Assembly: GCA_949373155.1 (NCBI GenBank)
Contig: CASICK010000004.1
Span: forward strand, 62,001 to 126,000
Length of the DNA: 64,000 nt
Direction of reading: 5' to 3'
DNA from: an uncultured Synechococcus sp.
GTDB taxonomy: Bacteria; Cyanobacteriota; Cyanobacteriia; PCC-6307; Cyanobiaceae
The notes beneath the pieces were generated by a model that saw nothing but the letters and a program-made list of their open reading frames with translations, made no database searches and was not told the origin of the DNA. Made by a program: the position numbers and the translations under genes. Positions 19,391 to 28,915 of the stretch are shown here, piece by piece (positions within the stretch are counted from its first letter, which is position 1; each line of letters starts with the position of its first letter).

Positions 19391-20564
19391 AGACCCCTAT
19401 TTTTATCTGGATGGGTGTGCCACAGCGCCTCTGAGAGAAAGCGTGAGCACTTGCATGCTCAGGGCACAGCAGGGCAGCTGGGGCAATCCTTCAAGCCTTC
19501 ATCGAATCGGCTGTGATGCAGCTGAGTCATTGGAACGAGCACGCCTTTCGATCGCCAACAGCCTTGGAGCTGAACGATCAGACATTTTGTTCAGCTCCGG
19601 TGCCACCGAGTCGGCCCACCTTGCATTGCTAGGGCTGGCCAAAAATGAATCACCAGGGCGATTGGTGATCTCTGCTGTGGAACATCCCGCTGTTGCGGCT
19701 GCAGCGCAGCAATTGGTCGCATGCGGATGGACGGTTGAACGATGGCCTGTCGATGCCTACGGACAGATCCAAATGCAACATTTAGATCGATTGTTATCAC
19801 CTCCGACCAAAATCGTGTCCTTGATCTGGGGTCAGAGTGAAGTAGGAACGCTTCAACCGATCCAGGTTGTGGGTCAGGCCTGTCGCTCAAAACAGATTCC
19901 GTTCCATACCGATGCCACCCAAGTCTTGAGCCAGGGTTGCCCGAATTGGAGAGAGCTTCCAGTGGATCTGCTCACGGCCTCAGCACACAAGTGCGGAGGT
20001 CCAAGAGGCATCGGGTTGTTGCTCTTAAGACAAGACATCGCTGAACGGATCCAACCCTTATTTGCCGGAGGCCAACAGGAGAATGGGCTTCGTGCCGGCA
20101 CTGAATCCCCCGTCTTAGCGCAAGGCATGGCAGCAGCATTCCGTGACATCGCTTCTTGTCAGGCGAATCAGGTCGAAACATCAGGATCTGGGATCGCTCG
20201 GTTGCGCGATGCCTTGCTTGCCCTGCTTTGCCAAAACGATGCGATTCGTCTCAGTGGACATCCCAGGGAGCGTTTACCGCACCATCTCTCAGTGCTGGTC
20301 TCCGATCGTCACGGTCAGCCCATGTCGGGTCGCGCCTTGGTACGAGCCCTGGATCGTGAAGGAATCGCGGCTAGCAGTGGGAGTGCCTGTACCTCCGGCC
20401 GCGATAGTGATAGTCCAGTACTTGCAGCGATGGAGGTGGATCCCTTATGGCGTCGATCAGGGCTTCGGCTCAGTCTTGGTTACTGGAGTGACCCCGAAAC
20501 ATTGCCTGCGATCAACGATCGAATTCAAAACGCGATTGATCGTATGAATCACGATCGTGCCTGA
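19377..20564 (+). CDS. Cysteine desulfurase (NifS/IscS-like, class V aminotransferase)
   Basis: PLP enzyme that takes sulfur from cysteine for iron-sulfur clusters or other sulfur acceptors. Visible are YLDGCATAPL and GNPSSLHRIG at the start, SSGATESAHLALLG, VEHPAVAAAA, the PLP lysine at about 205 in SAHKCGGPRGIG, and the catalytic cysteine at about 338 in SSGSACTSG. The length of 395 residues is normal. It begins inside the end of dapF, so the two are likely coupled. That an enzyme handling persulfide follows a protein with a four-cysteine tail is suggestive but unproven. Which sulfur pathway it feeds cannot be told from sequence. Confidence 0.9.
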   Translation: MTRPEDPYFYLDGCATAPLRESVSTCMLRAQQGSWGNPSSLHRIGCDAAESLERARLSIANSLGAERSDILFSSGATESAHLALLGLAKNESPGRLVISAVEHPAVAAAAQQLVACGWTVERWPVDAYGQIQMQHLDRLLSPPTKIVSLIWGQSEVGTLQPIQVVGQACRSKQIPFHTDATQVLSQGCPNWRELPVDLLTASAHKCGGPRGIGLLLLRQDIAERIQPLFAGGQQENGLRAGTESPVLAQGMAAAFRDIASCQANQVETSGSGIARLRDALLALLCQNDAIRLSGHPRERLPHHLSVLVSDRHGQPMSGRALVRALDREGIAASSGSACTSGRDSDSPVLAAMEVDPLWRRSGLRLSLGYWSDPETLPAINDRIQNAIDRMNHDRA

Positions 20565-20598
20565 CGTCTAGGTACTCTCCGCGCAGCACTCTAATGAG

Positions 20599-21300
20599 TT
20601 GAGTTTGTCCGCTACCCTTCCTGCCGATCTTGTACAGGCCGAGGCGATGACCCTCGCCTCTCTCCAGCAAGCTCTGAGCGATCGTCAGCAACGGCGTTGG
20701 ACCGTGACCTGGCGCTTTGAAGGACTCAGACTCTTAAAACCAGCTTTGCGCTTAGCAAAGGCATTGGAGGCTGCAGGACATGACGTGGTGTTGGGGTGGC
20801 CTGATGCAGGATCAACGGCCCTGGCGCAGCGAGAGAGCCCTGAATTGGCTGCGCACTGCTTTGCCTTGAAGGATCTGATGCTCTCCAGCGATCCAGAGAT
20901 CACAGGCCGAATGCTGTTGGCGATTGGACCGCAGCCAAGCGATTACGAAATGGTTGAGCAGATCTGCAACAGCTGGCAGGGAGCGGTGGTTCTCCTCAAT
21001 GGAAAGCTTGAAGATGCTGGTGTGGGCATTGGCAGTGTCGCCAGGGGAAGGCGCAAAGGGTTTCTCTCCATTTGGCGGTCTGCCTTTCATTTAGAGCCAC
21101 TGGCTGAAGGGGCACTCCTACAAACCGAAAAGGAGATGTGGCACTTGTTTAAAGCGGATCCTGATGGCTATCGGTTCCTGGGCACCATGCCTTCAAAACC
21201 AGACGCTGAGGCGATTGGGATGGCACTGAATGGCGACAGTGACAGTCTTGGGCGTCAATTAGGTGCCGTTGATCGCTTCATCGAGGATTTACGTGGTTGA
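20599..21300 (+). CDS. DUF1995 family protein
   Basis: Conserved protein of about 230 residues, found in cyanobacteria and plastids; function unknown. Recognised from WTVTWRFEGLRLLKPALRLA, a DAGSTALAQR loop and YEMVEQICNSWQGAVVLLNG-type core segments. No ATG exists near the expected N-terminus; TTG codons at 20599 and 20605 give MSLSATLPADL or MSATLPADL, and the next ATG is at 20647. It follows the cysteine desulfurase by 34 bases in the same direction. I would not assign a biochemical role. Confidence 0.7.
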   Translation: MSLSATLPADLVQAEAMTLASLQQALSDRQQRRWTVTWRFEGLRLLKPALRLAKALEAAGHDVVLGWPDAGSTALAQRESPELAAHCFALKDLMLSSDPEITGRMLLAIGPQPSDYEMVEQICNSWQGAVVLLNGKLEDAGVGIGSVARGRRKGFLSIWRSAFHLEPLAEGALLQTEKEMWHLFKADPDGYRFLGTMPSKPDAEAIGMALNGDSDSLGRQLGAVDRFIEDLRG

Positions 21301-21340
21301 TGTTCCCAAATAACGCTTTTACTGTGGCTAGGTGATCGGA

Positions 21341-21862
21341 ATGGGTATGGCTTTAAGAAACCGATTACAAGGGTTCTCAGCCCTTGATGCCACTGCTGGC
21401 CTGATTGCACTACTTGCCGTTGGTGGTGTGCTTTGGAGTCCAAAGCTCACCAATGCGTTAGCCAAAGCAAACGGGTCAGTGAAATCCGTGCAAGTGATGG
21501 TCGACGTCCGTCGTGTCAGTGCAGCAGACCCTGAAGCCCTGGTCCGGGACGCTCTTGTATCTGGAAGGACGAGCATCATTATTCGAAATCAGCCTGCTGG
21601 AAGCGTCAAGTTGATTCGTGTCGACGACATCAACCGAGTGCTGGCTGAGGTTCAACCCGATGGATCCGTCGTGACAGCACCCGATCCAAACCGGGCGATT
21701 GTGGGCACCTTGAATGCTCGCTTTGTGCTCGAAGGCGATGCAACAGTTTCAAAATCCGGCGTGGTTCTCGCCGGTACCAAGTTGAAAGTCGGCACACCCT
21801 TGGAACTTGAAGGTGCTCTCTACCGCCTGAATGGAACTGTTAGCGGCGTCAAGGTGCAATGA
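21341..21862 (+). CDS. DUF4330 family membrane-anchored protein
   Basis: Small protein with one N-terminal membrane segment (DATAGLIALLAVGGVLW) and an exported domain; matches my recollection of DUF4330 in cyanobacteria. The soluble part has a repeated beta pattern, for example VKSVQVMVDVRRVSAADPEAL and a later NARFVLEGDATVSKSG. Starts at 21332 (GTG), 21341 (ATG) and 21347 (ATG) are all possible; I chose 21341 arbitrarily. Its stop overlaps the start of dacB by four bases (ATGA), so it is probably translated with this wall carboxypeptidase. The role is unknown. Confidence 0.72.
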   Translation: MGMALRNRLQGFSALDATAGLIALLAVGGVLWSPKLTNALAKANGSVKSVQVMVDVRRVSAADPEALVRDALVSGRTSIIIRNQPAGSVKLIRVDDINRVLAEVQPDGSVVTAPDPNRAIVGTLNARFVLEGDATVSKSGVVLAGTKLKVGTPLELEGALYRLNGTVSGVKVQ

Positions 21863-23133
21863 AAGGTGCCTTCCTTCTCCTAACGCTGGCGGCAACCTCC
21901 ACAGCATCGATACCTGGTCGGGCCGATCCTGCGTTACTGACCCCTCCACCGCCTCCCTCCGACCAACCTCTTCCTGATCTTCAACAACGTGGGCGGTCAT
22001 GTGTTGCTCTGCAGCAAGCTTTGAATCACTTGATTGCTCCCGATGCCAGGGCTTGGAGCGTTTCAGTGGTCAACAGCAATGGTGATCTGCTGGGTGATGT
22101 GAATGGCGCGATGGCACGCATTCCAGCCTCCAACCAAAAACTCATCAGTACGGCCTTTGCTCTCGATCAATTAGGTCCAGATTTCCGCTTGCGAACTCAG
22201 TTAGTCCAACGTGCTGATGGAACTCTTGAGCTCAAGGGTCAAGGGGATCCTGATCTTGGAATTGCCGGTTTACAGCGTTTTGCCATGGCTGCTATGGGCC
22301 AGGGGGGAGCGCAAGGAACTTCACCCGGGCCAGTGAACTTGATGGTGAGAGAGGAACCCCGTCAAAATTGGTGGCCGAACGATTGGCACCCCGCAGATCG
22401 CGCCTATGCCTATGGAGCCCCGATTACTCGGCTGGCCTTAACGAGTAACGCGTTGGGAGGTGCCGTGAGTGATCCCTATCGACGCTTTGAGATGTTGTTT
22501 AAGAAAGAAGTGAAGCGTCGCGGCGGATCCGCTCTAGTACAACAAGCGCGACCCATCAGCAACACTCATCAGCCTCCACAAAACGATGATCAGATCGTGC
22601 TGCATGAAGAGACCTCTGCACCGATGCATGCTCTGCTGAGCCTTGCCAACACTGAAAGTCATAACTTCACGGCAGAAGTCCTGCTGAGACAAGCAGCTGA
22701 CCAATGGGATGTCAGAGCTGCATCGGCAGCGGCACACCGTTGGATGCAACAACAAGGAATCCCCGTGGGCGGACTCAGGGTTACAGACGGCAGTGGTCTC
22801 TCACGCAACAACCGTGTGTCGAGTCAAACCATCGCGGCATTGTTAATGCGGATGGACCAACATCCTTACGCCGCCTACTACCAAGCTTCGATGGCAATTG
22901 CTGGACAGCGAGGAACGCTGCGCAATTACTTCATCGGCTCACCGATCCAAGGAAAGTTTTGGGGGAAAACAGGCACCATCAGAGGTGTGCGCTCGATATC
23001 TGGGATTCTCCAAACCAGCGATGGCCCGCGGTACCTAAGCATGATCTCGAATGGTGCCAGCCGACCGAACACAACGATTGGCAAGATTTTGAGGACCACT
23101 TATGCCCTCAGCCCGTGCCCTTCATCGATCTGA
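21859..23133 (+). CDS. dacB: D-alanyl-D-alanine carboxypeptidase/endopeptidase, PBP4 (S13) family
   Basis: Exported penicillin-binding protein that trims or cleaves peptidoglycan cross-links. A signal peptide is visible (AFLLLTLAATSTASIPG). The three active-site motifs are present: SxxK as ASNQKL with serine at about 91, SxN as GSGLSRNNRVS, and KTG as WGKTGTIRGV. The length of 424 residues suits the S13 family with its inserted domains. It starts within the end of the DUF4330 gene. Its last 26 bases overlap the convergent coiled-coil gene. Confidence 0.92.
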   Translation: MKGAFLLLTLAATSTASIPGRADPALLTPPPPPSDQPLPDLQQRGRSCVALQQALNHLIAPDARAWSVSVVNSNGDLLGDVNGAMARIPASNQKLISTAFALDQLGPDFRLRTQLVQRADGTLELKGQGDPDLGIAGLQRFAMAAMGQGGAQGTSPGPVNLMVREEPRQNWWPNDWHPADRAYAYGAPITRLALTSNALGGAVSDPYRRFEMLFKKEVKRRGGSALVQQARPISNTHQPPQNDDQIVLHEETSAPMHALLSLANTESHNFTAEVLLRQAADQWDVRAASAAAHRWMQQQGIPVGGLRVTDGSGLSRNNRVSSQTIAALLMRMDQHPYAAYYQASMAIAGQRGTLRNYFIGSPIQGKFWGKTGTIRGVRSISGILQTSDGPRYLSMISNGASRPNTTIGKILRTTYALSPCPSSI

Positions 23134-24058
23134 GACGGGACGCTGCACGACGTGCTTTGTTCATCGTGACTCCTTTCCTCAGAGGGTTTTTCGAGTCGGA
23201 GGTATCTGCCGCAGGTGCGGAACTGTCGGGGCGGATCATTTGAATTTTGACGAGCTCCTGGCGACCCGCCAGGACCACCTGAGCCATCTCTTTGAGTCTT
23301 TGCTCAAGCTCTCCAAGCGTTTGCTCGGCATAGCGGTTGGCTCCGTCCTGAACAGAGGCAGCGTCATGACGGGTGCGCTGAATCAACGATTCACACTGCT
23401 GTTGGGTCTGCTGGCGAAACTCAAGTGCGTCGTGATGAATTCGCTCAGCTTCCGATTGAGCTTCTGTCTGAAGCTTGATTCCTTGAATACGAATCTGCTC
23501 GAGCTCCTGAGCTGACTGCTGTCGGCTGCGCTCATGGTGCTCGGCCAATTGGCGCTTGAGTTCAAGCGCTTCTTGATCGAGTTGTTGACGGCGTTGCAAA
23601 GCCTCTTGCTCTAACTGTTGCCGGCGAGCAGCACATTGCTGCTCCAGCTGGACCTGCTTGGACTGCATATCGTGCTCCATTTGAGCGGCCTGCTGACGGG
23701 AGCTCTGGAGTAGCTGTTCACACTGTTGGCGAACTTGATCTCTCATCTCATTAACTTGGCGCTCCGCTTCCTGCCGAACAGCAGCGGCACTCACGAGCTG
23801 TTCGCGCTGTATCTGGGCCTTTTGAACAATTTCGTCGGCCTGACTGCGCGCCGAGGTGATGAACTCGTCCTTCTTTTGCAGCAACTGATCAGCTTGAGCA
23901 ACCTGCCCAGGCAGCGATGCCCTAACGCCATCCATGATCTCGACGGCATCCTGCTCATTCACCAGCCTTCCACCACTAAAGGGAATGCGGCTACCTTCGA
24001 GAACAATTTCCTCGAGCTGGTCGAGCTGGTCGAGCACGGAGAACTGGATCTCGCTCAT
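23108..24058 (-). CDS. Coiled-coil protein, DivIVA/Cdv3-like
   Basis: About 316 residues starting at MSEIQFSVLDQLDQLEE. The first 60 residues look like a small ordered head, with VLEGSRIPFSGGRLVNE and DGVRASLPGQV. From about 70 to 290 the sequence is a nearly continuous glutamine-, glutamate- and arginine-rich coiled coil. I recall a cyanobacterial family of DivIVA-like division proteins (Cdv3) with this layout, which makes that the best guess, but I am not certain. The frame is open further upstream, but that portion overlaps coaD and lacks the conserved start. It is 10 bases downstream of coaD and likely cotranscribed. Confidence 0.6.
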   Translation of the reverse strand: MSEIQFSVLDQLDQLEEIVLEGSRIPFSGGRLVNEQDAVEIMDGVRASLPGQVAQADQLLQKKDEFITSARSQADEIVQKAQIQREQLVSAAAVRQEAERQVNEMRDQVRQQCEQLLQSSRQQAAQMEHDMQSKQVQLEQQCAARRQQLEQEALQRRQQLDQEALELKRQLAEHHERSRQQSAQELEQIRIQGIKLQTEAQSEAERIHHDALEFRQQTQQQCESLIQRTRHDAASVQDGANRYAEQTLGELEQRLKEMAQVVLAGRQELVKIQMIRPDSSAPAADTSDSKNPLRKGVTMNKARRAASRLRSMKGTG

Positions 24059-24068
24059 CGCAACTGAC

Positions 24069-24551
24069 TTATAAAGCCGAATTAAAGAACCTCTTGAGGT
24101 CCTCCGCCACCACCGCAGGAACCATGTGATCAACACGACCACCAAATCGAGCCACCTCTTTCACAACAGAACTGCTCAAAAAGCTGTAGTGAGCTGCAGT
24201 GCTAAGAAAAATGGTCTCAAATTCAGAATCCAAAGATCGGTTCGTGTGAGCAATCTGGAGTTCATATTCGAAATCACTCATCGCTCGTAAACCACGCAAA
24301 ATCAACTGGGCATGGTGTTCGCGAGCACAGTTCACCGTCAGGCCGTTAAAGCTGGTCACCGTGACCCCTCGCAAGTGGGAGGTGGCCTGAGTGATTTGCT
24401 CCAGCCGTTGATCAAGGCTGAAAGTGGGGGACTTCCCTGGGTTTTGGAGAACAGCGACAACCACTTCTCCGAACAGAGAACAACCACGCTCGATCAAATC
24501 GAGGTGTCCAAGAGTGAGAGGATCAAAACTGCCCGGGTAGAGAGCGCGCAT
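24069..24551 (-). CDS. coaD: Phosphopantetheine adenylyltransferase
   Basis: Penultimate step of coenzyme A synthesis: adenylation of 4'-phosphopantetheine to dephospho-CoA. The nucleotidyltransferase motif is [21 protein letters not shown] (TxGH in the form LGHL), then [15 protein letters not shown] and the conserved [15 protein letters not shown]. The length of 160 residues is typical. It is divergent from uvrC across about 55 bases and is followed closely by the coiled-coil gene on the same strand. Confidence 0.96.
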   Translation of the reverse strand: MRALYPGSFDPLTLGHLDLIERGCSLFGEVVVAVLQNPGKSPTFSLDQRLEQITQATSHLRGVTVTSFNGLTVNCAREHHAQLILRGLRAMSDFEYELQIAHTNRSLDSEFETIFLSTAAHYSFLSSSVVKEVARFGGRVDHMVPAVVAEDLKRFFNSAL

Positions 24552-24606
24552 CAGCCATGAAGGACTGATCGGATCCTATGCAGCGCAGGGTCTCTAGATT
24601 CAATGC

Positions 24607-26562
24607 ATGCAGCGTCCTTTGCTTGAGCAACCGGAGCGCCTGGAACAGCGCCTGAAGGAGATCCCCCCTGAACCGGGCTGCTATCTCATGCGCGATGCCG
24701 ACGATCGCCTGCTGTACGTCGGAAAATCAAAAACCTTGCGCAGCCGGGTTCGAAGTTACTTTCGTAGCAGCCATGACCTGAGCCCACGCATCCGCTTGAT
24801 GGTGCGTCAGATCTGCGAAATCGAATTCATCGTGACCGACAGCGAAGCTGAAGCGCTCGCTCTAGAATCCAATCTCATTAAAAACCAGCAACCGCATTTC
24901 AATGTGTTGCTTAAAGACGACAAAAAATATCCCTATCTCTGTATTACCTGGAGCGAACCCTACCCACGCATTTTCATCACTCGGCGTCGAAGATTTCGAA
25001 GCCCACTTGATCGCTTTTACGGACCCTATGTAGATGTGGGATTACTGAGAAGAACCCTCTTCCTTGTGAAACGAGTGTTTCCACTTCGCCAACGTCCACG
25101 ACCTCTATATCCAAATCGTACCTGCCTCAATTACTCAATTGGTCGTTGTCCAGGTGTGTGTCAGGAGAAGGTAAGTTCCGAGGATTATCACCTGATATTA
25201 CGCAAGGTTGCGATGGTTTTTCAGGGGCGGAGCGATGAACTCAGGAAACTCCTCAACCAGCAGATGGAGCGCTACGCCGAGAGGCTTGATTTTGAATCTG
25301 CTGCTGGAATACGCGATCAACTTCAAGGCATTGATCAGTTAACAGCTGATCAAAAAATGAGTTTGCCGGACGCATCCGTGAGCAGAGATGTTCTTGCTGT
25401 TGCCCAAGATGATCACTTTGCAGCGATTCAGTTGTTCCAGATGCGTGCTGGAAAACTCGTGGGAAGGCTTGGTTTTGCAGCAGATGCAACAGACCTTCAG
25501 GCGGGATTAATCCTTCAGCGGGTCATTGAAGAGCACTACAGCCAGGTTGATGCTGTTGAGATTCCTCCAGAAGTCTTAGTGCAGCATCCGCTTCCTCAAC
25601 AGGCTTTGATTGCCGAATGGCTAAGCGAGCAAAGAGACCGCAAGGTTCAGATCTTTCATCCCCAACGGCGCCAAAAAGCAGATCTGATTGATTTGGTAAT
25701 GCGTAACGCTGAATTTGAACTAGGCCGGGCTCGCCAAAGCCAAGAACAACAGTCTTTAGCGAATGAAGATCTCGCTCAACTTCTTGAATTGGCCACACCT
25801 CCAAGGCGAATCGAGGGCTATGACATCAGTCATATTCAAGGCAGCGATGCTGTTGCCTCTCAGGTGGTCTTTATTGACGGGCTTCCTGCCAAGCAGCATT
25901 ACCGCCGTTACAAAATCCAAAGCAGCAGCATTCAGGCCGGTCACAGCGATGACTTCATGGCGATGGCAGAAATTATGCGCAGGCGCTTTCGCAAATGGGC
26001 CCGCGTGAAAGCGGAGGGTGCTGACCTGGTTCAGATCAGGCGTCAATCCAGCAGCAGCCTGAACATGGACGGACTGCATGACTGGCCCGATGTCGTGATG
26101 ATTGACGGAGGCAAAGGTCAGCTATCAGCCGTGATGGAAGCCTTGCGCGAGTTGGATTTGCATGAGGATCTTGTGGTGTGTTCCTTGGCCAAACAACGGG
26201 AAGAGGTGTTCCTCCCAGAAGCCAAGCAACCCCTTGAAAGCGAGCCCGATCAACTTGGAGTGGCCTTGCTGCGGCGTTTGCGTGACGAAGCGCATCGCTT
26301 TGCAGTGACCTTCCATCGACAGCAACGGGGCCAGCGGATGAAACGTTCACGCCTCTCCGACATCCCTGGAATGGGACCAAAACGCGTGCGAGATCTTCTG
26401 GCCCACTTTCAATCGATTGATGCCATTCAGCTCGCGAGTGTGGATCAGCTCCATCAAGCCCCAGGGGTGGGACTCTCGCTAGCCAAACAGATCCGCGCCT
26501 ATTTTCATCCTCAAGACGCGGATGAAAACAACGTGGTGATGGCAGGCGAGGACACGGCATGA
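24607..26562 (+). CDS. uvrC: UvrABC excision nuclease subunit C
   Basis: Makes both incisions around bulky DNA lesions in nucleotide excision repair. The GIY-YIG domain is at the start ([20 protein letters not shown]), the UVR motif for UvrB binding is at about 210-245 ([18 protein letters not shown]), the RNase H-like domain follows ([23 protein letters not shown]), and a double helix-hairpin-helix ends the protein ([26 protein letters not shown]). The length of 651 residues is normal. The next gene starts at ATGA overlapping the stop. Confidence 0.96.
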   Translation: MQRPLLEQPERLEQRLKEIPPEPGCYLMRDADDRLLYVGKSKTLRSRVRSYFRSSHDLSPRIRLMVRQICEIEFIVTDSEAEALALESNLIKNQQPHFNVLLKDDKKYPYLCITWSEPYPRIFITRRRRFRSPLDRFYGPYVDVGLLRRTLFLVKRVFPLRQRPRPLYPNRTCLNYSIGRCPGVCQEKVSSEDYHLILRKVAMVFQGRSDELRKLLNQQMERYAERLDFESAAGIRDQLQGIDQLTADQKMSLPDASVSRDVLAVAQDDHFAAIQLFQMRAGKLVGRLGFAADATDLQAGLILQRVIEEHYSQVDAVEIPPEVLVQHPLPQQALIAEWLSEQRDRKVQIFHPQRRQKADLIDLVMRNAEFELGRARQSQEQQSLANEDLAQLLELATPPRRIEGYDISHIQGSDAVASQVVFIDGLPAKQHYRRYKIQSSSIQAGHSDDFMAMAEIMRRRFRKWARVKAEGADLVQIRRQSSSSLNMDGLHDWPDVVMIDGGKGQLSAVMEALRELDLHEDLVVCSLAKQREEVFLPEAKQPLESEPDQLGVALLRRLRDEAHRFAVTFHRQQRGQRMKRSRLSDIPGMGPKRVRDLLAHFQSIDAIQLASVDQLHQAPGVGLSLAKQIRAYFHPQDADENNVVMAGEDTA

Positions 26563-26873
26563 AACGCTGCTTTCAAGCCACAAACCTGATCTTCACTGTT
26601 GTGATTGGGCTAGCAATCACGCTGATCGGTGCTGATCGGGCCTTCGCTGCACCTGGCCTATGCACCGGTGTGGTGTGCGCCGATGAAATCACCCGCAGCG
26701 CCAAAAATCACTGGCAATTACGCATGCGACTAGAAGATCAACAGGGGCATCGTGAACGTGTGGTGATGGATTGCCGCAACCAACAGCTCAGCCCACGAGG
26801 CGGACTAGTGGATCGCATCCCAGCAACAGCTCTCGGACGGCGTGCCTGTCGACTGGCAGGAGAAGCCGGTTAA
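26559..26873 (+). CDS. Small secreted protein of unknown function
   Basis: A 104-residue protein with a clear signal peptide: KRC, a hydrophobic run ([13 protein letters not shown]) and a likely cleavage after AFA. The mature part is about 73 residues, with three or four cysteines ([21 protein letters not shown]), which could form disulfides. It starts four bases before the end of uvrC, so it is translated from the same message, and it precedes a photolyase-family gene by six bases. I do not recognise the family. An exported protein between two DNA-repair genes is odd and gives no obvious function. Confidence 0.65.
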   Translation: MKRCFQATNLIFTVVIGLAITLIGADRAFAAPGLCTGVVCADEITRSAKNHWQLRMRLEDQQGHRERVVMDCRNQQLSPRGGLVDRIPATALGRRACRLAGEAG

Positions 26874-26879
26874 GTCGCT

Positions 26880-28286
26880 ATGGAAATCACCCTTGTTTTT
26901 CCCCATCAGCTGTTCGAACACCATCCCGGCATTCGTGCCAACAGAAGCATTGCCCTGATTGCTGACGGCTTGATCCTCGGCGGTGATCCTCAATGGCCAC
27001 TCACTATCCATCCACGCAAGCTTCTTTTGCATCAACAATCGATGCTTGCTTATCAAAAGCGCCTTGAATCCGAAGGCCATAGTGTTCTGACACTGACGCC
27101 AAACGAACAGCAACAGACGTCAGATCTGCTGAACCAACTGATCGACTCTGGCTACCAAACGTTCTATCTCGCTAATCCCATCGACGATCTTTTGACAAAG
27201 AGAGTCCGAGGCACCCTGCAACGTCGAAATTGTGTCCTGAATCTTTTGTCGACTCCGATGTTGCTCACACCAACTGAAGTGATGGATGACTATTTCAATG
27301 GCCGACGCAAGCCAATGATGGGAAATTTCTACCAAATGCAGCGCAAACGCTTGGGAGTTTTAATCGATGATCAGGGAGCCCCTGTAGGAGGTCGTTGGAG
27401 TTTTGACGCCGATAACCGTAAAAAGCTTCCCAAGGGGATCACTGTTCCTGAAGAACCATCGATTGATTTGCCCGTTGATCACTTATCAGCACAACAATGG
27501 TTGGACACTTTTCTTGAACACAGACTGGCTGGTTTTGGCACCTATGAGGATGCGATCAGCTCCCAGCACCGCGTGATGTGGCATAGCGTTTTGACGCCCA
27601 TGCTCAATCTGGGACTTCTCACTCCCCAACAGGTTTTAAACCGAACGCTCGAAGCAGCTGATGCTAGTGAGATCCCCTTGAATTCCTTGGAGGGTTTTCT
27701 AAGGCAAATTATTGGATGGCGAGAATTCATGGCCGCCATGTATTTGCGTCATGGAGTAATGATGCGAAACAGCAATTTTTGGAAGTTTGAGGATCGCCCC
27801 ATTCCAGATGCATTTTACCAAGGAACAACTGGTATTCCGCCAATTGATGATGCTATTAAACGTGCTCTCAATACAGGTTATTGTCATCACATTGAGCGCT
27901 TAATGTTGCTTGGAAACATGATGCTTCTTTGCGGCTTCCATCCCACCCGCATCTACACCTGGTTCATGGAACTTTTCGTGGATGCCTACGATTGGGTGAT
28001 GGTCCCTAATGTTTACGGGATGAGTCAGTTTGCTGACGGTGGAATCTTTACGAGTAAGCCATACTTATCCGGATCAAATTACGTTCGCAAAATGTCTGAC
28101 TACAAGCTCGGTGAATGGTGTGCAACATGGGATGGCTTGTTCTGGAGTTTTATTCACCGTCATGGAGACTTTTTTCGTTCGCAACCACGACTGGCGATGA
28201 TGGCTAGGAATCTTGATCGCATGTCTCCAGAGGTCTTAGACACGCATTACATGAACGCACAACAGTTTCTTAACTCGCTCAGCTAA
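26880..28286 (+). CDS. Photolyase/cryptochrome-family protein (FeS-BCP/PhrB-like), most cluster cysteines missing
   Basis: Flavoprotein relative of prokaryotic (6-4) photolyases. The N-terminal domain opens with EITLVFPHQLFEHHPG and the FAD-binding helical domain shows EFMAAMYLRHG, YCHHIERLMLLGNMMLL and WFMELFVDAYDWVMVPNVYG. In the characterised PhrB protein of Agrobacterium, four cysteines (350, 438, 441, 454) hold a 4Fe-4S cluster. Here the matching stretch reads YVRKMSDYKLGEWCATWDG, with a single cysteine at about 414, and the usual first ligand is absent, so a cluster is unlikely. Linked to uvrC, which fits light-dependent repair. Family is clear, activity is inferred. Confidence 0.85.
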   Translation: MEITLVFPHQLFEHHPGIRANRSIALIADGLILGGDPQWPLTIHPRKLLLHQQSMLAYQKRLESEGHSVLTLTPNEQQQTSDLLNQLIDSGYQTFYLANPIDDLLTKRVRGTLQRRNCVLNLLSTPMLLTPTEVMDDYFNGRRKPMMGNFYQMQRKRLGVLIDDQGAPVGGRWSFDADNRKKLPKGITVPEEPSIDLPVDHLSAQQWLDTFLEHRLAGFGTYEDAISSQHRVMWHSVLTPMLNLGLLTPQQVLNRTLEAADASEIPLNSLEGFLRQIIGWREFMAAMYLRHGVMMRNSNFWKFEDRPIPDAFYQGTTGIPPIDDAIKRALNTGYCHHIERLMLLGNMMLLCGFHPTRIYTWFMELFVDAYDWVMVPNVYGMSQFADGGIFTSKPYLSGSNYVRKMSDYKLGEWCATWDGLFWSFIHRHGDFFRSQPRLAMMARNLDRMSPEVLDTHYMNAQQFLNSLS

Positions 28287-28321
28287 CGACTTTCTATTGT
28301 TGAAGTGAGATTGATGGGGTC

Positions 28322-28915
28322 ATGACACTGACGCTTCCACCTGAGGCTTACCTGTGGTTCAAGACCCTTCACATCGTTGGGGTGGTGGTCTGGTTTGCCG
28401 GTCTGTTTTATCTCGTCAGGCTGTTCATCTATCACGTGGAAGCAGAAGAGGAGGAATCGCCTGTACGCGAAGCCTTCAAAGCGCAGTACGCCGTGATGGA
28501 ACGACGACTGGCCAACATCATCACCACACCTGGACTAATCCTTACCGTCACGATGGCCGCAGGCCTGTTGATCGCCCAGCCGTCCTGGCTGCAGCAAGGC
28601 TGGATGCACGCAAAGCTCAGTTTTGTGGGCTTGTTATTGGCGTATCACGTGTTCTGCTATCGACTCATGGGCCAACTTCAGGCTGGGGTCTGCCAATGGA
28701 GCGGACGGCAACTCCGTGCCCTCAATGAACTGCCCACCCTGTTGCTCGTCCTGGTGGTGATGCTGGTGGTGTTCAAGACCCAGTTTCCAACTGGGGCGGC
28801 AACCTGGTTAACCGTCGGACTGGTGGTGTTCATGGCAGGAACCATTCAGTTTTATGCCCGCTGGCGTCGTCTTCGTGAAGCAGCACTTGCACAGGAGTCA
28901 GTTCCAGATGCATGA
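28322..28915 (+). CDS. hemJ: Protoporphyrinogen IX oxidase, HemJ type
   Basis: Membrane enzyme that oxidises protoporphyrinogen to protoporphyrin IX, upstream of both heme and chlorophyll. About 197 residues with four to five membrane helices. The first helix holds the family segment LWFKTLHIVGVVVWFAGLFYLVRLF, shortened here to its key parts WFKTLHI (conserved histidine) and GLFYLVRLFIYH; a second conserved stretch is ERRLANIITTPGL. Cyanobacteria commonly use HemJ. Its end overlaps the PHP gene by eight bases. Confidence 0.88.
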   Translation: MTLTLPPEAYLWFKTLHIVGVVVWFAGLFYLVRLFIYHVEAEEEESPVREAFKAQYAVMERRLANIITTPGLILTVTMAAGLLIAQPSWLQQGWMHAKLSFVGLLLAYHVFCYRLMGQLQAGVCQWSGRQLRALNELPTLLLVLVVMLVVFKTQFPTGAATWLTVGLVVFMAGTIQFYARWRRLREAALAQESVPDA

